Positions 1-9,177 of a stretch of DNA of 64,000 bases are shown one piece after another. The position numbers and the translations under genes are program-made. Source of the stretch: Geobacter sp. Its GTDB lineage: Bacteria; Desulfobacterota; Desulfuromonadia; Geobacterales; Pseudopelobacteraceae. The DNA is taken from positions 744,001 through 808,000 of the forward strand of contig WKKS01000001.1 in NCBI GenBank assembly GCA_009684515.1, read 5' to 3'. Within the stretch, counting starts at the first letter, position 1, and every line of letters begins with the position of its first letter. Below the pieces are notes generated by a model, which worked only from the letters and a program-made list of their open reading frames with translations, made no database searches and was not told where the DNA came from.

Positions 1-565
<565 letters not shown>

Positions 566-575
566 TTAATTATAT

Positions 576-1361
576 ATGGAACAATCACAGCTGGATACCC
601 TCTACAGCTGGTTTGACAGCTATGTCGAACCTTACCTGAACACAGACCCGGAAGGCGTCGGAAATATCCGCCTTAAAATAGTGCACACCCGCAAGGTATG
701 CGACGCCATGGCTCTTTTGTCCGCCGGCGAAGGTCTCTCACCGGAAAATGCCCGCATCGCGCAGTCAATCGCCCTGCTGCATGACGTGGGACGTTTCCCC
801 CAATATCAGCGCTGGCGCACTTTTCGCGACAGTGAGTCTGACAATCATGCCCGGTTGGCGATTGACGTTATCCGCGAGGAGAAGCTGCTGGCCGGAATTG
901 AGCCTGGTGAGCGGTTGCAGATCGAAGAAGCGGTCAGATTCCACAACCTGCTGGAGCTGCCCGGGAAGTTCCGTTCTCCATCGCCACTGTTCATCAATCT
1001 GATTCGCGATGCCGACAAGCTTGATATCTGGCGGGTGTTTGTAGAACTCCAGAACCAGGCTCCCCATGAAAGGGCGTCCGCAGCAACGCTCGGCTTTGCG
1101 GACCTGCCGGACGAGGTCTCCGAAACATGCGTACAGACGCTGATGGAAGGTTCGATAGTCCGACTGGACAGCGTCCGCACGCTGAACGATTTCAGACTGT
1201 TGCAGATATCATGGGTCTATGACCTGACCTGCGCCACGGCCCGCAGGCTTCTGCTTGAGCGGGGCTATATTACGGCACTTGCCGCTTTGCTGCCGGAACG
1301 TGAAGATATCCGTCTGGCGGTCTCCTCCGCTCTCTCGTCATTATCGGCACTTTCGGCTTGA
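576..1361 (+). CDS. HD-domain phosphohydrolase-like protein
   Basis: This 261-aa soluble protein has an HD-type metal site: His37 in KIVHTRKV, the His69-Asp70 doublet in ALLHDVGRF, His91 in DNHARLAI, and a later Asp in IRDADKLD. That order is typical of metal-dependent HD phosphohydrolases acting on nucleotides or related phosphate esters. No signal peptide, membrane segment or second domain is visible, so the substrate cannot be named. It is transcribed toward the Lon-like protease gene, 57 bases downstream, and could be co-transcribed with it. The family call is firm and the specific function unknown. Confidence 0.8.
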   Translation: MEQSQLDTLYSWFDSYVEPYLNTDPEGVGNIRLKIVHTRKVCDAMALLSAGEGLSPENARIAQSIALLHDVGRFPQYQRWRTFRDSESDNHARLAIDVIREEKLLAGIEPGERLQIEEAVRFHNLLELPGKFRSPSPLFINLIRDADKLDIWRVFVELQNQAPHERASAATLGFADLPDEVSETCVQTLMEGSIVRLDSVRTLNDFRLLQISWVYDLTCATARRLLLERGYITALAALLPEREDIRLAVSSALSSLSALSA

Positions 1362-1418
1362 CATATCAGCACCTGCTCCACACAATGCCACTCTCACCCT
1401 GATTATAAGGAGCCGTCA

Positions 1419-3857
1419 ATGTCATCTATAAACTGTCTGGTCCCTTTCGATAAACTGCGCTGGAGTTGTGACCCGGAATTGCTCGGATTTGAAACAACCG
1501 AGGAACTTCCTGATTTTAATGACGCCATCGGGCAAAAGCGGGCTCTGCGTTCAATCGACTTTGGCCTCGGGATGGATGCGCCCGGCTTCAACCTGTATAT
1601 TGCCGGCGAAACCGGAACCGGACGCAACACTACCATTGCGAGCATTCTCAGCAAACGGGCCAAAACCGAGCCAAAACCTCACGACTGGGTTTACGTCAAT
1701 AACTTCAAAGATAACGATTCCGCCATCTCCCTCGATCTTCCGGCCGGCATGGGAAGCGAGCTTGAAACAGACATGAAGGAGCTGATCGAGGCCTTTCGCA
1801 AGGATATTCCGAAGGCTCTTGAAAGCAGTGAGTATGAAAACCGACGGGCCGAACTGCTTGAAAGCTACCAGTCCGCCACCAACAACCTGTTCCAGGAACT
1901 GGAAAAAGCTTCCGAAAAAATCGGTTTTGCGCTTCAAAGGACCGTATCCGGCCTTGTGATTGTCCCCCAGAAAGCCGGGCGCAACTATACCCAGGATGAG
2001 TATGACTCACTGAGCGAGAAAAGACGCCAGAAGCTTGACAAGCAGGGGAAGGAACTCACCGAGCGCCTTAACGAAGTGCTGCGCCAGGTTCGTGAGCAGG
2101 AGAAAGCCACCAAAGACGCCCTGTCGCTGGCAGACCGCGAACTGGGCATGTCCTGCCTTGGACATCGCCTTGATCCGCTGCAGGAGAAATATGCCGACCT
2201 GGAAAAGGTTCTTGCTTATCTGAAATCCGTTCAGGAGGATATCCTCAACACCCTGGACGACTTCAAACCGCAATCACCGCAGCCGCAGATTCCAGGCATC
2301 AAGATGACGCGCCAGGAGCCGACTTTTGATCGCTACCAGGTCAATGTCCTGGTGGATAACAAAAACACCGAGGGCGCGCCGGTTGTCTTTGAATCCAATC
2401 CCACTTACAACAACCTTTTTGGCCGAATTGAACATGTCATGCAGTACGGCGGTGTTGCGGTGACAGACTTCACCATGATTCGCGCCGGCGCTCTCCATAA
2501 GGCCAACGGCGGTTATCTGATAATTGATGCCCGTGAGGTTTTGATCAATCCCTTCGTATGGGACTCGCTGAAACGTTGCATCCGCAACAACGAAATCAGG
2601 ATTGAAGATGTGCTGGAGCAGTACCGCTTCATGACAATGGTTTCTCTCAAACCGGAACCGGTCCAGATGAGATCCAAGATCGTTCTGATCGGCACACCCT
2701 GGATTTACTACATCCTGTTCCACCTTGATCCGGATTATCGAAAGTTTTTCAAGGTCAAGGCGGAATTCGACAGCCGCGTGGCGCGCACACCGGAAATCAT
2801 GCACGATTATTCGCTGTTTGTGGCCAGTCACTGTCGCGCGGAAGGGCTTCTTCCATTCCACAAGAGCGGCGTGGCTGCACTGCTCGAGCACACGGCCCGT
2901 ATGGCGGATGATCAGAACAAGTTTTCATCGCAGTTCATGGAGATTTCCGACTTTATTCGGGAGATAAGTTTCTGGGCCAGCAAGAACGGCCGCACGATAG
3001 TGGATGGAGACGACGTGCGGGCGGCTGCCGAAGAAAGCCTGTATCGCGTCAACCGTATTGAGGAGCTGATGCAGGAACTGTACGAGGAAGGCACCATCAT
3101 GGTCGATACATCCGGCTCCGTTGTCGGCCAGATCAACGGCCTGTCGGTCATCGGCCTCGGCGACCATACCTTTGGCCGACCAACCCGCATCACAGCCAGC
3201 GTCTACACCGGACAGGACGGCATGGTAAATATCGAGCGGGAAGTCAAACTTTCCGGTCCGATCCATGACAAAGGGGTTCTGATTCTGACCGGCTATCTGG
3301 GCGCCACCTTTGCTACAGAGCGCTCTTTATCGTTATCCGCATCCATCTGCTTCGAGCAATCCTATGACGGAATCGAAGGTGACAGTGCATCCTCAACCGA
3401 ATTGTATGCACTTTTGTCCTCACTTTCGGGAGTGCCGATAAAGCAGGGCATTGCGGTCACCGGCAGCGTCAATCAGCGTGGTTTTGTACAGCCCATCGGC
3501 GGTGTAAACCACAAGATCGAGGGCTTTTTTGCCGTCTGCCGTGCCCAGGGCCTGACCGGCGAGCAGGGGGTCATGATACCCAAAACCAACGAGCGGCATC
3601 TGATGCTGCACGAAGACGTTCTGGAGGCCGTCAATTCAGGACAGTTTCATATCTGGAGCATCGAAACTATTGAACAGGGTGTGGAAATTGTAACCGGAGT
3701 CAAAGCCGGGGCGCGCGGAAAAGGTGGCAAGTTCCCGAAAGGTTCGGTATTCCAACTGGCCGACGATCGCTTGCGGGCCATGGCCGAGCGACTCAAGGAG
3801 CAGCCCGGGAAAACAAAAAGCAGAAAGAAAACCGTCACTAAGAAAGCGGGCCAATAA
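1419..3857 (+). CDS. Lon-like ATP-dependent protease (S16 family, AAA-containing)
   Basis: This 812-aa protein belongs to the Lon-related group lacking the classical LonA N-terminal domain. A P-loop GETGTGRNTT lies at about residues 63-72. A coiled-coil-rich insertion (about 130-280) follows, then the rest of the AAA module. The C-terminal S16 protease domain has the likely catalytic Ser656 in EGDSASSTE and Lys699 in IGGVNHKIEGF. The tail is basic and rich in Lys. The usual GKT of the P-loop reads GRN here, so ATP hydrolysis may be altered; related proteins show the same kind of deviation. An AAGGAG-type site precedes the ATG. It is followed by bacteriohemerythrin after 21 bases. Role: probably cytoplasmic protein quality control. 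Confidence 0.88.
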   Translation: MSSINCLVPFDKLRWSCDPELLGFETTEELPDFNDAIGQKRALRSIDFGLGMDAPGFNLYIAGETGTGRNTTIASILSKRAKTEPKPHDWVYVNNFKDNDSAISLDLPAGMGSELETDMKELIEAFRKDIPKALESSEYENRRAELLESYQSATNNLFQELEKASEKIGFALQRTVSGLVIVPQKAGRNYTQDEYDSLSEKRRQKLDKQGKELTERLNEVLRQVREQEKATKDALSLADRELGMSCLGHRLDPLQEKYADLEKVLAYLKSVQEDILNTLDDFKPQSPQPQIPGIKMTRQEPTFDRYQVNVLVDNKNTEGAPVVFESNPTYNNLFGRIEHVMQYGGVAVTDFTMIRAGALHKANGGYLIIDAREVLINPFVWDSLKRCIRNNEIRIEDVLEQYRFMTMVSLKPEPVQMRSKIVLIGTPWIYYILFHLDPDYRKFFKVKAEFDSRVARTPEIMHDYSLFVASHCRAEGLLPFHKSGVAALLEHTARMADDQNKFSSQFMEISDFIREISFWASKNGRTIVDGDDVRAAAEESLYRVNRIEELMQELYEEGTIMVDTSGSVVGQINGLSVIGLGDHTFGRPTRITASVYTGQDGMVNIEREVKLSGPIHDKGVLILTGYLGATFATERSLSLSASICFEQSYDGIEGDSASSTELYALLSSLSGVPIKQGIAVTGSVNQRGFVQPIGGVNHKIEGFFAVCRAQGLTGEQGVMIPKTNERHLMLHEDVLEAVNSGQFHIWSIETIEQGVEIVTGVKAGARGKGGKFPKGSVFQLADDRLRAMAERLKEQPGKTKSRKKTVTKKAGQ

Positions 3858-3878
3858 TCTGCACCAAAGGAGCGCATA

Positions 3879-4286
3879 ATGGGAATTCAGTGGAGAGATT
3901 CTCTGGCAATCGGAGTCAAGTCGATCGATGACCAGCATAAGGAACTGCTGGCACGCTTTGACAAACTCTTAAATGCCTGCGAAAGCGGCAAGGGAATCGA
4001 GGAGTTGAAGAGGCTGTTATTATTTCTTGAAGATTACGTACAAACACATTTCAATGACGAAGAAGCGCTTCAGAAGCTCCACCGTTATCCCGGCTATGCA
4101 GAGCATCGCGAACAGCACGTTTACTTTGTCTCAAAAATAAAAGATCTGCGGGCTGAAACGGACAAGGATGGTTTTTCACTTCACAACGTCATCGAGACAA
4201 ACAATCTGCTCTTGAAGTGGTTATTAAACCATATTTCAAAAGTAGACACCAAACTGGGGGCGTTCATCAACTCGGGTACCCCCTGA
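3879..4286 (+). CDS. Bacteriohemerythrin
   Basis: This 135-aa single-domain hemerythrin binds O2 (or NO) at a non-heme di-iron site. The ligand set is visible: His20 in DDQHKELL, His57 and Glu61 in THFNDEE, His76 and His80 in EHREQH, and a late His-x4-Asp in NHISKVD. There is no signal peptide or fused methyl-accepting domain, so it is a soluble cytoplasmic protein, plausibly an oxygen scavenger or store in an anaerobe. It sits 21 bases after the Lon-like gene and ends just before a strong terminator, so it may be the last gene of that transcript. Confidence 0.93.
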   Translation: MGIQWRDSLAIGVKSIDDQHKELLARFDKLLNACESGKGIEELKRLLLFLEDYVQTHFNDEEALQKLHRYPGYAEHREQHVYFVSKIKDLRAETDKDGFSLHNVIETNNLLLKWLLNHISKVDTKLGAFINSGTP

Positions 4287-4305
4287 AGCTCCAACGACCT
4301 GAGAA

Positions 4306-4347
4306 GAAGATGTGAAAACATGGGAGCGTCCCTGTTTTCACATCTTC
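4306..4347 (+). terminator. Long inverted repeat, likely bidirectional terminator
   Basis: A near-perfect stem of about 19 bp (GAAGATGTGAAAACA pairing with its complement, plus GGGA/TCCC) closes on a GCG loop. It lies between the convergent bacteriohemerythrin gene and the small SAP-like gene. There is no long T run, so bidirectional use is inferred from position and stem strength. Confidence 0.7.
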
Positions 4348-4356
4348 ATTTCACGA

Positions 4357-4536
4357 TCAATTACAGTCACCGCGCCATAAACAGTCCTGCTGGCCGCATA
4401 CATCTGCTTTGCCGGTTTCAAAACAGACCTCATTCCCCTCCGCCATCTGTATGGCCCTTATCAGTTCAGCCTTCTTGAGCTTGCCAACTTTGATATTATG
4501 CTGCTTTGCGATTTCTTTGATTTCTTCCAGTTTCAT
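4357..4536 (-). CDS. Small SAP/Rho-N-like protein with Cys-rich tail, copy 1
   Basis: This 59-aa protein starts MKLEEIKEIAKQHNI and has a helix-extended-loop-helix pattern (KVGKLKKAELIRAIQ) like SAP or Rho N-terminal nucleic-acid-binding motifs. A short C-terminal block follows: CFETGK, then VCGQQDCLWRGDC, giving four cysteines. A close paralog of identical length is encoded at 60257-60436. The start is supported by AGGAG upstream. The N-terminal fold suggests nucleic-acid binding; the cysteine block could bind a metal. No function is known to me. It is a single gene, convergent with bacteriohemerythrin. Confidence 0.8.
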   Translation of the reverse strand: MKLEEIKEIAKQHNIKVGKLKKAELIRAIQMAEGNEVCFETGKADVCGQQDCLWRGDCN

Positions 4537-4689
4537 GTCATTTTTCTCCTGCTGTTATTTTGGTTAGTTCTTACTGCCCAAGTACCAGAGTGCGATCCCA
4601 GACGGTCAATCGGCTGATGCAACGACAACTCCATCAACATAAATACACGTTATGATTGGAAATATCAAACCTTTCTCGCCAACCCGATA

Positions 4690-4723
4690 AAAAAGGGGCG
4701 ATTCACAATGTGATTCGCCCCTT
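4690..4723 (-). terminator. Rho-independent terminator of purC
   Basis: On the minus strand a stem GGGGCGA/TCGCCCC extended by TCAC/GTGA with one mismatch is followed by a T6 run. It lies just downstream of purC. Confidence 0.85.
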
Positions 4724-4748
4724 AGTCAGACATATTGTATTCATCCGA

Positions 4749-5639
4749 CTATACGGTAATACCGGCTATGCGAAAAAGAGCCTCGCGATACTTATCCGCA
4801 GTTTTTTCAAGTATTTGCGCAGGCAATGCCGGGGCCGGAGCCGTCTTGCCCCAATCCAGCGTTTCCAGATAGTCACGCAGGAACTGCTTGTCAAAGCTGG
4901 GCTGGGGACCTCCGGGCTTATACTCGTCTTTCAACCAGAAACGGCTTGAATCGGGCGTCATGCATTCGTCGATAATGATCAACTCACCGTTGTATACGCC
5001 AAACTCAAATTTTGTGTCGGCAATTATTATACCTTTTTTGTCGGCCAGATCACGGGCACGGCAGTAGATTTTTATCGTATAATCGCGCGCCTGTTCAGCC
5101 AGGTCACGACCGCACAACTCAACCATTTTATCGAATGTGATCGTTTCGTCATGTTCACCCAGATCAGCCTTGGTGGAAGGGGTAAAGATCGGTTCGGCCA
5201 GGCGGTCCGATTCTTTGAGACCCTCCGGCAGCTTGATACCGCTGATGGAGCCGGTCGCCTTGTAATCTTTCCAACCGGAACCGGAAACGTAACCGCGCAC
5301 GATACATTCAACCGGCAGAGGCTTGGCCTTCTTCACCAGCATTGAGCGCCCTTTCAGAAGTTCGGCGTACGGCTGGCATTCTGCGGGGAAGTCAGCCACA
5401 TCGGTGGAAATGATGTGATTCTTGACAATATCCTCCATCTGGTGGAACCAGAAAGCGGAAATCTGAGTCAGGACAAAGCCTTTGTCCGGGATCGGTTCGT
5501 TCATGATAACGTCGAAAGCCGAGATGCGGTCTGAGGTAACCAGAAGAAGGGTCTCTCCCAGATCGTAGATATCCCTTACCTTGCCGCGTGCCACCAGTTT
5601 CAAACTGGGGAAATCTGTCTGCATAACTAGCTGTGACAT
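4749..5639 (-). CDS. purC: Phosphoribosylaminoimidazole-succinocarboxamide synthase (SAICAR synthetase)
   Basis: PurC joins CAIR and aspartate with ATP to form SAICAR in purine synthesis. The 296-aa protein has the family blocks [10 protein letters not shown] near the N terminus, [40 protein letters not shown] and [12 protein letters not shown]. Its length fits the longer PurC branch. It follows the PpiD-like gene by 9 bases, so the two may share a transcript, and it ends at a clear terminator. A GAGAG-type ribosome binding site precedes the ATG. Confidence 0.97.
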   Translation of the reverse strand: MSQLVMQTDFPSLKLVARGKVRDIYDLGETLLLVTSDRISAFDVIMNEPIPDKGFVLTQISAFWFHQMEDIVKNHIISTDVADFPAECQPYAELLKGRSMLVKKAKPLPVECIVRGYVSGSGWKDYKATGSISGIKLPEGLKESDRLAEPIFTPSTKADLGEHDETITFDKMVELCGRDLAEQARDYTIKIYCRARDLADKKGIIIADTKFEFGVYNGELIIIDECMTPDSSRFWLKDEYKPGGPQPSFDKQFLRDYLETLDWGKTAPAPALPAQILEKTADKYREALFRIAGITV

Positions 5640-5648
5640 AGCTCTCTC

Positions 5649-7235
5649 CTATTTTTCGGCGACCAGCGCCTGATTGATCTCAATTTTAGCTTTTTCACGC
5701 AACCCTTTGGTCCAGGCAGCGAGCGCCTCTTCCTGCTTTTTGGGAAGCATGCTTTTCTTCAACTCTTCCTTTGTTTTTTCAAAGTCGGCTTTTGGAGCTT
5801 CCAGACGGTTCTTGACACGCACTGCAAACCAGCGGTTGCCGACTTTGAAAGGAGTTGCAGGTGCTTGCGAAACGGTCAGCTTGAAAACCTCATCTGTCAG
5901 TTCTGGCGAAACGCCAATTGCTGGAATTTCCCCTTTGGCTGAATAACCGAAGCTCCCGGTGGACTGGGTCTTAATAACTGCTTTCGCCGACAACTGCTTG
6001 GCAGCCTCTTCCGCTTTCTGCTTGGCAAGCTCAGCAGATTTGGCAACCCTTGCTTTTTCTTCAACAGCAGACTTAATTTCTGACAGAGGAGGAACAATCG
6101 CAGCTTTACGCTCTTTAGCCTTCAGAATATAAATACCCTTTGCAGTTTCAACCGGTCCGCCCAGTTCTCCCTGTTTAAGCTCAAGAGCTTTTTTTATCAC
6201 CGCATTTTCGCCAGCCAGTGCTGCAACCGGCGCACTGGCGGAGAAGATCGGCGTTTCCTGAATTTTAAGGCCGAGTTTACCGGCAATCAGATTCAAATCG
6301 CCAGATTTAATGTTTTTGAAGAGTGTGTCAGCCGCCAATTCATAGGCCTGCTTGGCGCCCTTCTGCTTGATAGCTTCAGCTTTAACCTTTTCCTTAACCT
6401 CATTCAAAGGCAGGATGCCATCCTTGCCCTGCCAGCGGTCAATATTCTTCTGGTAGTAGGTCTGGATTTCCTCATCGGAAACGGTTACTTTTGCGGTCTG
6501 GGAAGCAACGTCCATCAATACATAGGAAAGTGCAACTTTTTCTTCTGTTTTGAACTCATTCTGGTTTTTAGTCAGATAATCTTTCAGCTCGGCTTCAGTC
6601 AGTTTGACTTCCGACAGCACGTCAGATGGTGAATAAGCCACATACTCCAGCTCTATCTTGTCATTGTTTTTCTTGAACTGAGCCAGTGCATCCGCATCAG
6701 TAACTGTGGCCTTATCTTTGATAGCCTGGCGGGTTTTCTTGAGTATTAGCTCCCCCTCCTGCCCTTCTTCAAAATCCTTGGCTGTCATACGGTTCGACTT
6801 GAGGACTTGCTGGTACTGGTCAAAACTGAACTTACCATCTTTCTGAAACATCGGTATGGCCTCGATGGAAGCGGAGATTTCTTCCTTGGAGACCTTTATG
6901 TTCATCGTCTTTGATTCCATGGCAACCAGCATATTGTCGATCAGACCGTCCAACGCAACTTTTTTCAGCCCCAGAACCTTCTCCATTTCCGGAGGGATGG
7001 ACTGACCGTAAATCTGCTGGTACATATTGCGGATACGCTGATACGCATTCTGGTACTGTTCCAGAGAAATTTTGGAGCCGTTGACCTTTGCTGCATAACC
7101 GCTCTTGCCGCCTCCAATACCGTCGCTTCCCTTGCCCCATACGAGGAAAATCGTACCAACGAAAGAGAGGACAATTATTATAAAAACCAGCTTTACAATA
7201 GCCGACTCTTTCTTCCTGCGAATAATGTCCAGCAT
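5649..7235 (-). CDS. PpiD-like membrane-anchored periplasmic chaperone
   Basis: This 528-aa protein has a short cytoplasmic start (MLDIIRRKKES), one membrane helix (about residues 13-33), and a SurA/PpiD-type N-terminal chaperone region (NGSKISLEQYQNAYQRI, then LGLKKVALDGLIDNMLV). The C-terminal region is helical. The usual parvulin signature of PpiD (an ASHIL block and a downstream GGDLG block) is not recognisable; only a GGPVETAKGIYILKAKER segment resembles the end of such a domain. It therefore looks like a chaperone with a reduced or inactive isomerase domain. It should be anchored in the inner membrane and help outer-membrane or secreted proteins fold. It lies 9 bases upstream of purC. 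Confidence 0.85.
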   Translation of the reverse strand: MLDIIRRKKESAIVKLVFIIIVLSFVGTIFLVWGKGSDGIGGGKSGYAAKVNGSKISLEQYQNAYQRIRNMYQQIYGQSIPPEMEKVLGLKKVALDGLIDNMLVAMESKTMNIKVSKEEISASIEAIPMFQKDGKFSFDQYQQVLKSNRMTAKDFEEGQEGELILKKTRQAIKDKATVTDADALAQFKKNNDKIELEYVAYSPSDVLSEVKLTEAELKDYLTKNQNEFKTEEKVALSYVLMDVASQTAKVTVSDEEIQTYYQKNIDRWQGKDGILPLNEVKEKVKAEAIKQKGAKQAYELAADTLFKNIKSGDLNLIAGKLGLKIQETPIFSASAPVAALAGENAVIKKALELKQGELGGPVETAKGIYILKAKERKAAIVPPLSEIKSAVEEKARVAKSAELAKQKAEEAAKQLSAKAVIKTQSTGSFGYSAKGEIPAIGVSPELTDEVFKLTVSQAPATPFKVGNRWFAVRVKNRLEAPKADFEKTKEELKKSMLPKKQEEALAAWTKGLREKAKIEINQALVAEK

Positions 7236-7333
7236 AAGAGAAATGCTCCTTTAATCAAGATTGTACATAAAAAATGCCGCTCATGGCGGCGGGAGCGTCA
7301 TACTACTATACGTCCATATTGAATTGCAAGTTC

Positions 7334-7361
7334 TTGTTTGGAACCGCTGCAAGGCTATAAA
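7334..7361 (+). promoter_or_regulatory. Possible sigma-70 promoter for the AhbD-like gene
   Basis: TTGTTT and TATAAA are separated by 16 bases, about 90 bases upstream of the ATG at 7451. The match is fair and untested. Confidence 0.35.
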
Positions 7362-7450
7362 TAGTCGAGCAATATACACTTGAGTTTAAACGGTCATTCA
7401 GGTACGCTTTACCTCGACCCCCCATACAGCACGTAGTACACAGGAGCAAT

Positions 7451-8533
7451 ATGAGCACAGAATTCATACCTAAATGGATCGCATGGGAAACCACACAAAA
7501 ATGCAACCTGCATTGCGTTCATTGCCGCTGTTCATCTGAAATAACATCATCTGAAGGCGACTTTACGACGACGGAAGGAAAAAAGCTTTTGACGGACATA
7601 GCCGATTTCTCCAAACCTGTCGTTGTACTCTCCGGAGGAGAGCCGTTGCTGCGCCCAGACATTTTCGAACTGGCCGAGTTCGGCACATCACTCGGTCTGC
7701 GGATGTGCATGGCAACCAACGGCTCTCTGGTTACCGATGAAATCTGCCAGAAGATGAAACAGGCCGACATCAAGATGGTGTCGCTCTCTCTGGACGGTTC
7801 AACAGCAGAAATCCACGACAACTTCCGACAGTCACCCGGCTCATTTGAGGGAGTTGTCAGGGCTGCGGAAATATTCCGGAGGAATGGTCAGAAATTCCTG
7901 ATCAACTCATCATTTACCAAACGCAACCAGAGTGACATTGCCGAAACCTTCAAACTGGCAAAATCACTTGGCGCAACCGCCTGGTATATGTTCATGATCG
8001 TACCTACCGGCCGCGGTGAAGACATCATGAGCGAACTGATCTCCAAGGAGGATTACGAGGAGATTCTGGACTGGCACTACCAGCAGGAAAAGAACGAAGA
8101 TGACATCCTGATGCGGCCGACCTGCGCACCGCACTACTACAGAATAGTCCCGCAGAAAGCAAAAGCAGAGGGAACCAAGTTCGAAAGGCGCTCTCTGACA
8201 TTTTCCACAGGTGGAGGCAAAGGATGCATCGCCGCCCAGACCATTTGCCTGATCGACTGTTTCGGAAACGTCAAGCCCTGCTCGTACTTCCACCGGACCG
8301 CAGGCAATGTCAAACAGATACCTTTCCGGGAAATCTGGGAAAACTCAGAAATTTTCAAAGACCTGCGAGACTTCAAGTCCTACAAAGGAAAATGCGGCCA
8401 GTGCGAATACCTGAACGTCTGCGGCGGCTGCCGCGCCCGCGCTGACGCTGTCCATGGCGACTATATGGAAGAAGAACCTTTCTGCAATTACGTCCCGATT
8501 AAAATGCAGCGGGAGCCGGAAAAACAAAAATAG
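7451..8533 (+). CDS. Radical SAM/SPASM enzyme, AhbD-like (heme synthase of the siroheme route)
   Basis: This 360-aa protein has the radical SAM motif CxxxCxxC at Cys18, Cys22 and Cys25 (CNLHCVHC), the SAM-binding SGGEPLLR block, and a C-terminal auxiliary cluster region ([25 protein letters not shown], then [17 protein letters not shown]). The tail [12 protein letters not shown] is typical of the AhbD/NirJ2 branch, which removes propionate carboxyls from didecarboxysiroheme to give heme b. I infer AhbD rather than NirJ because of the C-terminal layout, but other SPASM maturases cannot be excluded. A GGAG site precedes the ATG. No other heme gene lies nearby, so the gene stands alone between ppiD and tRNA-Phe. 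Confidence 0.65.
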   Translation: MSTEFIPKWIAWETTQKCNLHCVHCRCSSEITSSEGDFTTTEGKKLLTDIADFSKPVVVLSGGEPLLRPDIFELAEFGTSLGLRMCMATNGSLVTDEICQKMKQADIKMVSLSLDGSTAEIHDNFRQSPGSFEGVVRAAEIFRRNGQKFLINSSFTKRNQSDIAETFKLAKSLGATAWYMFMIVPTGRGEDIMSELISKEDYEEILDWHYQQEKNEDDILMRPTCAPHYYRIVPQKAKAEGTKFERRSLTFSTGGGKGCIAAQTICLIDCFGNVKPCSYFHRTAGNVKQIPFREIWENSEIFKDLRDFKSYKGKCGQCEYLNVCGGCRARADAVHGDYMEEEPFCNYVPIKMQREPEKQK

Positions 8534-8588
8534 CAACTTTTTTATATTGACAAGTTGCCGTATTTGAAGCTATAAGAAGCGTCTGTTT

Positions 8589-8664
8589 GCCCAGGTAGCT
8601 CAGTCGGTAGAGCAGAGGATTGAAAATCCTCGTGTCGGCGGTTCGATTCCGTCCCTGGGCACCA
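8589..8664 (+). tRNA. tRNA-Phe (GAA)
   Basis: The 76-base cloverleaf is complete with encoded CCA. The acceptor stem GCCCAGG/CCTGGGC, a D arm with AGCTCAG, an anticodon stem GAGGA/TCCTC with loop TTGAAAA (anticodon GAA), and a T arm with GTTCGATTC are all present. Its 3' end is the attachment site of the island that follows. Confidence 0.98.
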
Positions 8665-8667
8665 CTT
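8646..8667 (+). repeat. Left attachment repeat (attL), tRNA-Phe 3' end
   Basis: The last part of tRNA-Phe plus three bases recurs at 13796-13817 with 21 of 22 positions identical. The tRNA stays intact here, as expected after site-specific integration at a tRNA 3' end. Confidence 0.85.
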
Positions 8668-8674
8668 GTCGAGT

Positions 8675-8709
8675 AAAGGCCAAGCATTTCAATTGCTTGG
8701 CCTTTTTTT
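8675..8709 (+). terminator. Terminator after tRNA-Phe (island-borne)
   Basis: The stem AAGGCCAAGCA pairs with a TGCTTGGCCTT arm and is followed by T7. It lies within the island and now ends the tRNA-Phe transcript. Confidence 0.9.
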
Positions 8710-8730
8710 ATTTTCAAATCAGCTCATTTT

Positions 8731-8751
8731 CGGTACACCGACGGTACACCG
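8731..8751. repeat. Tandem CGGTACACCG repeats inside the left island end
   Basis: Two copies of CGGTACACCG are separated by one base, so the period is 11 bp. They lie about 65 bp inside attL. Related GTAC motifs at 10-11 bp spacing lie inside the right end (13665-13714). These may be arm-type recombinase or excisionase binding sites (inference). Confidence 0.5.
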
Positions 8752-8772
8752 CCCCATCACGATAGTTAGGTG

Positions 8773-8856
8773 CGACGCGTCGAAATGTGAATTGGGTTCG
8801 AGCATCTCGCTGGCCATCCAACGCAGATCAAAAACTAAAATCTTCGACGCGTCGAA
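8773..8856. repeat. Two CGACGCGTCG palindromes in island left end
   Basis: CGACGCGTCG occurs at 8773-8782 and 8845-8854, the second extended to TTCGACGCGTCGAA. Each is followed by a similar ATGGGTTC- or TTGGGTTC-like stretch. The two form an imperfect direct repeat with a period of 72 bp. Their role is unknown. Confidence 0.5.
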
Positions 8857-9177
8857 TCATAAAATGGGTTCAATATGTCTGCATGGAGAACCAAATTTTA
8901 TATGCTCAGATATCGGCAATCATGCTGATGTTCAAGCAACTGACGATCACAGCTTACTCAAATAACTACAAATCCCTCAGCCAGTTACCATACCGGCACA
9001 CCAGCGGCATCTCACTATTCATATTCGAATTAGTATCGGACTCCAATCTTGACGGAGGAATTTGCAATATGCAAACTGTCTCATACGCAAGACTTCACTT
9101 ATCCTTTATTCCCACTAAAAACATCGACCATGCAGTGGCATCAAAAAAGCGGTACTCTATTTTGTTTGCTTGAATCA

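Larger units (their letters stand above)
8710..9177. other. Non-coding left part of the island
   Basis: This stretch holds the GTAC repeats and the CGACGCGTCG palindromes. The remaining sequence is AT-richer than the host genes and shows no convincing gene. Open frames here match no family I recognise and lack ribosome binding sites; they could be decayed remains of an integrase region. Confidence 0.5.

Noticed and set aside
8499-8717. 72-aa minus-strand frame over tRNA-Phe
   Set aside because: It is the complement of the tRNA; the NRTADTRIFNPLLYRLSYLG pattern is a known tRNA shadow.
8787-9173. 128-aa plus-strand frame in the island
   Set aside because: There is no ribosome binding site, no family similarity, and the frame lies across palindromic repeats.
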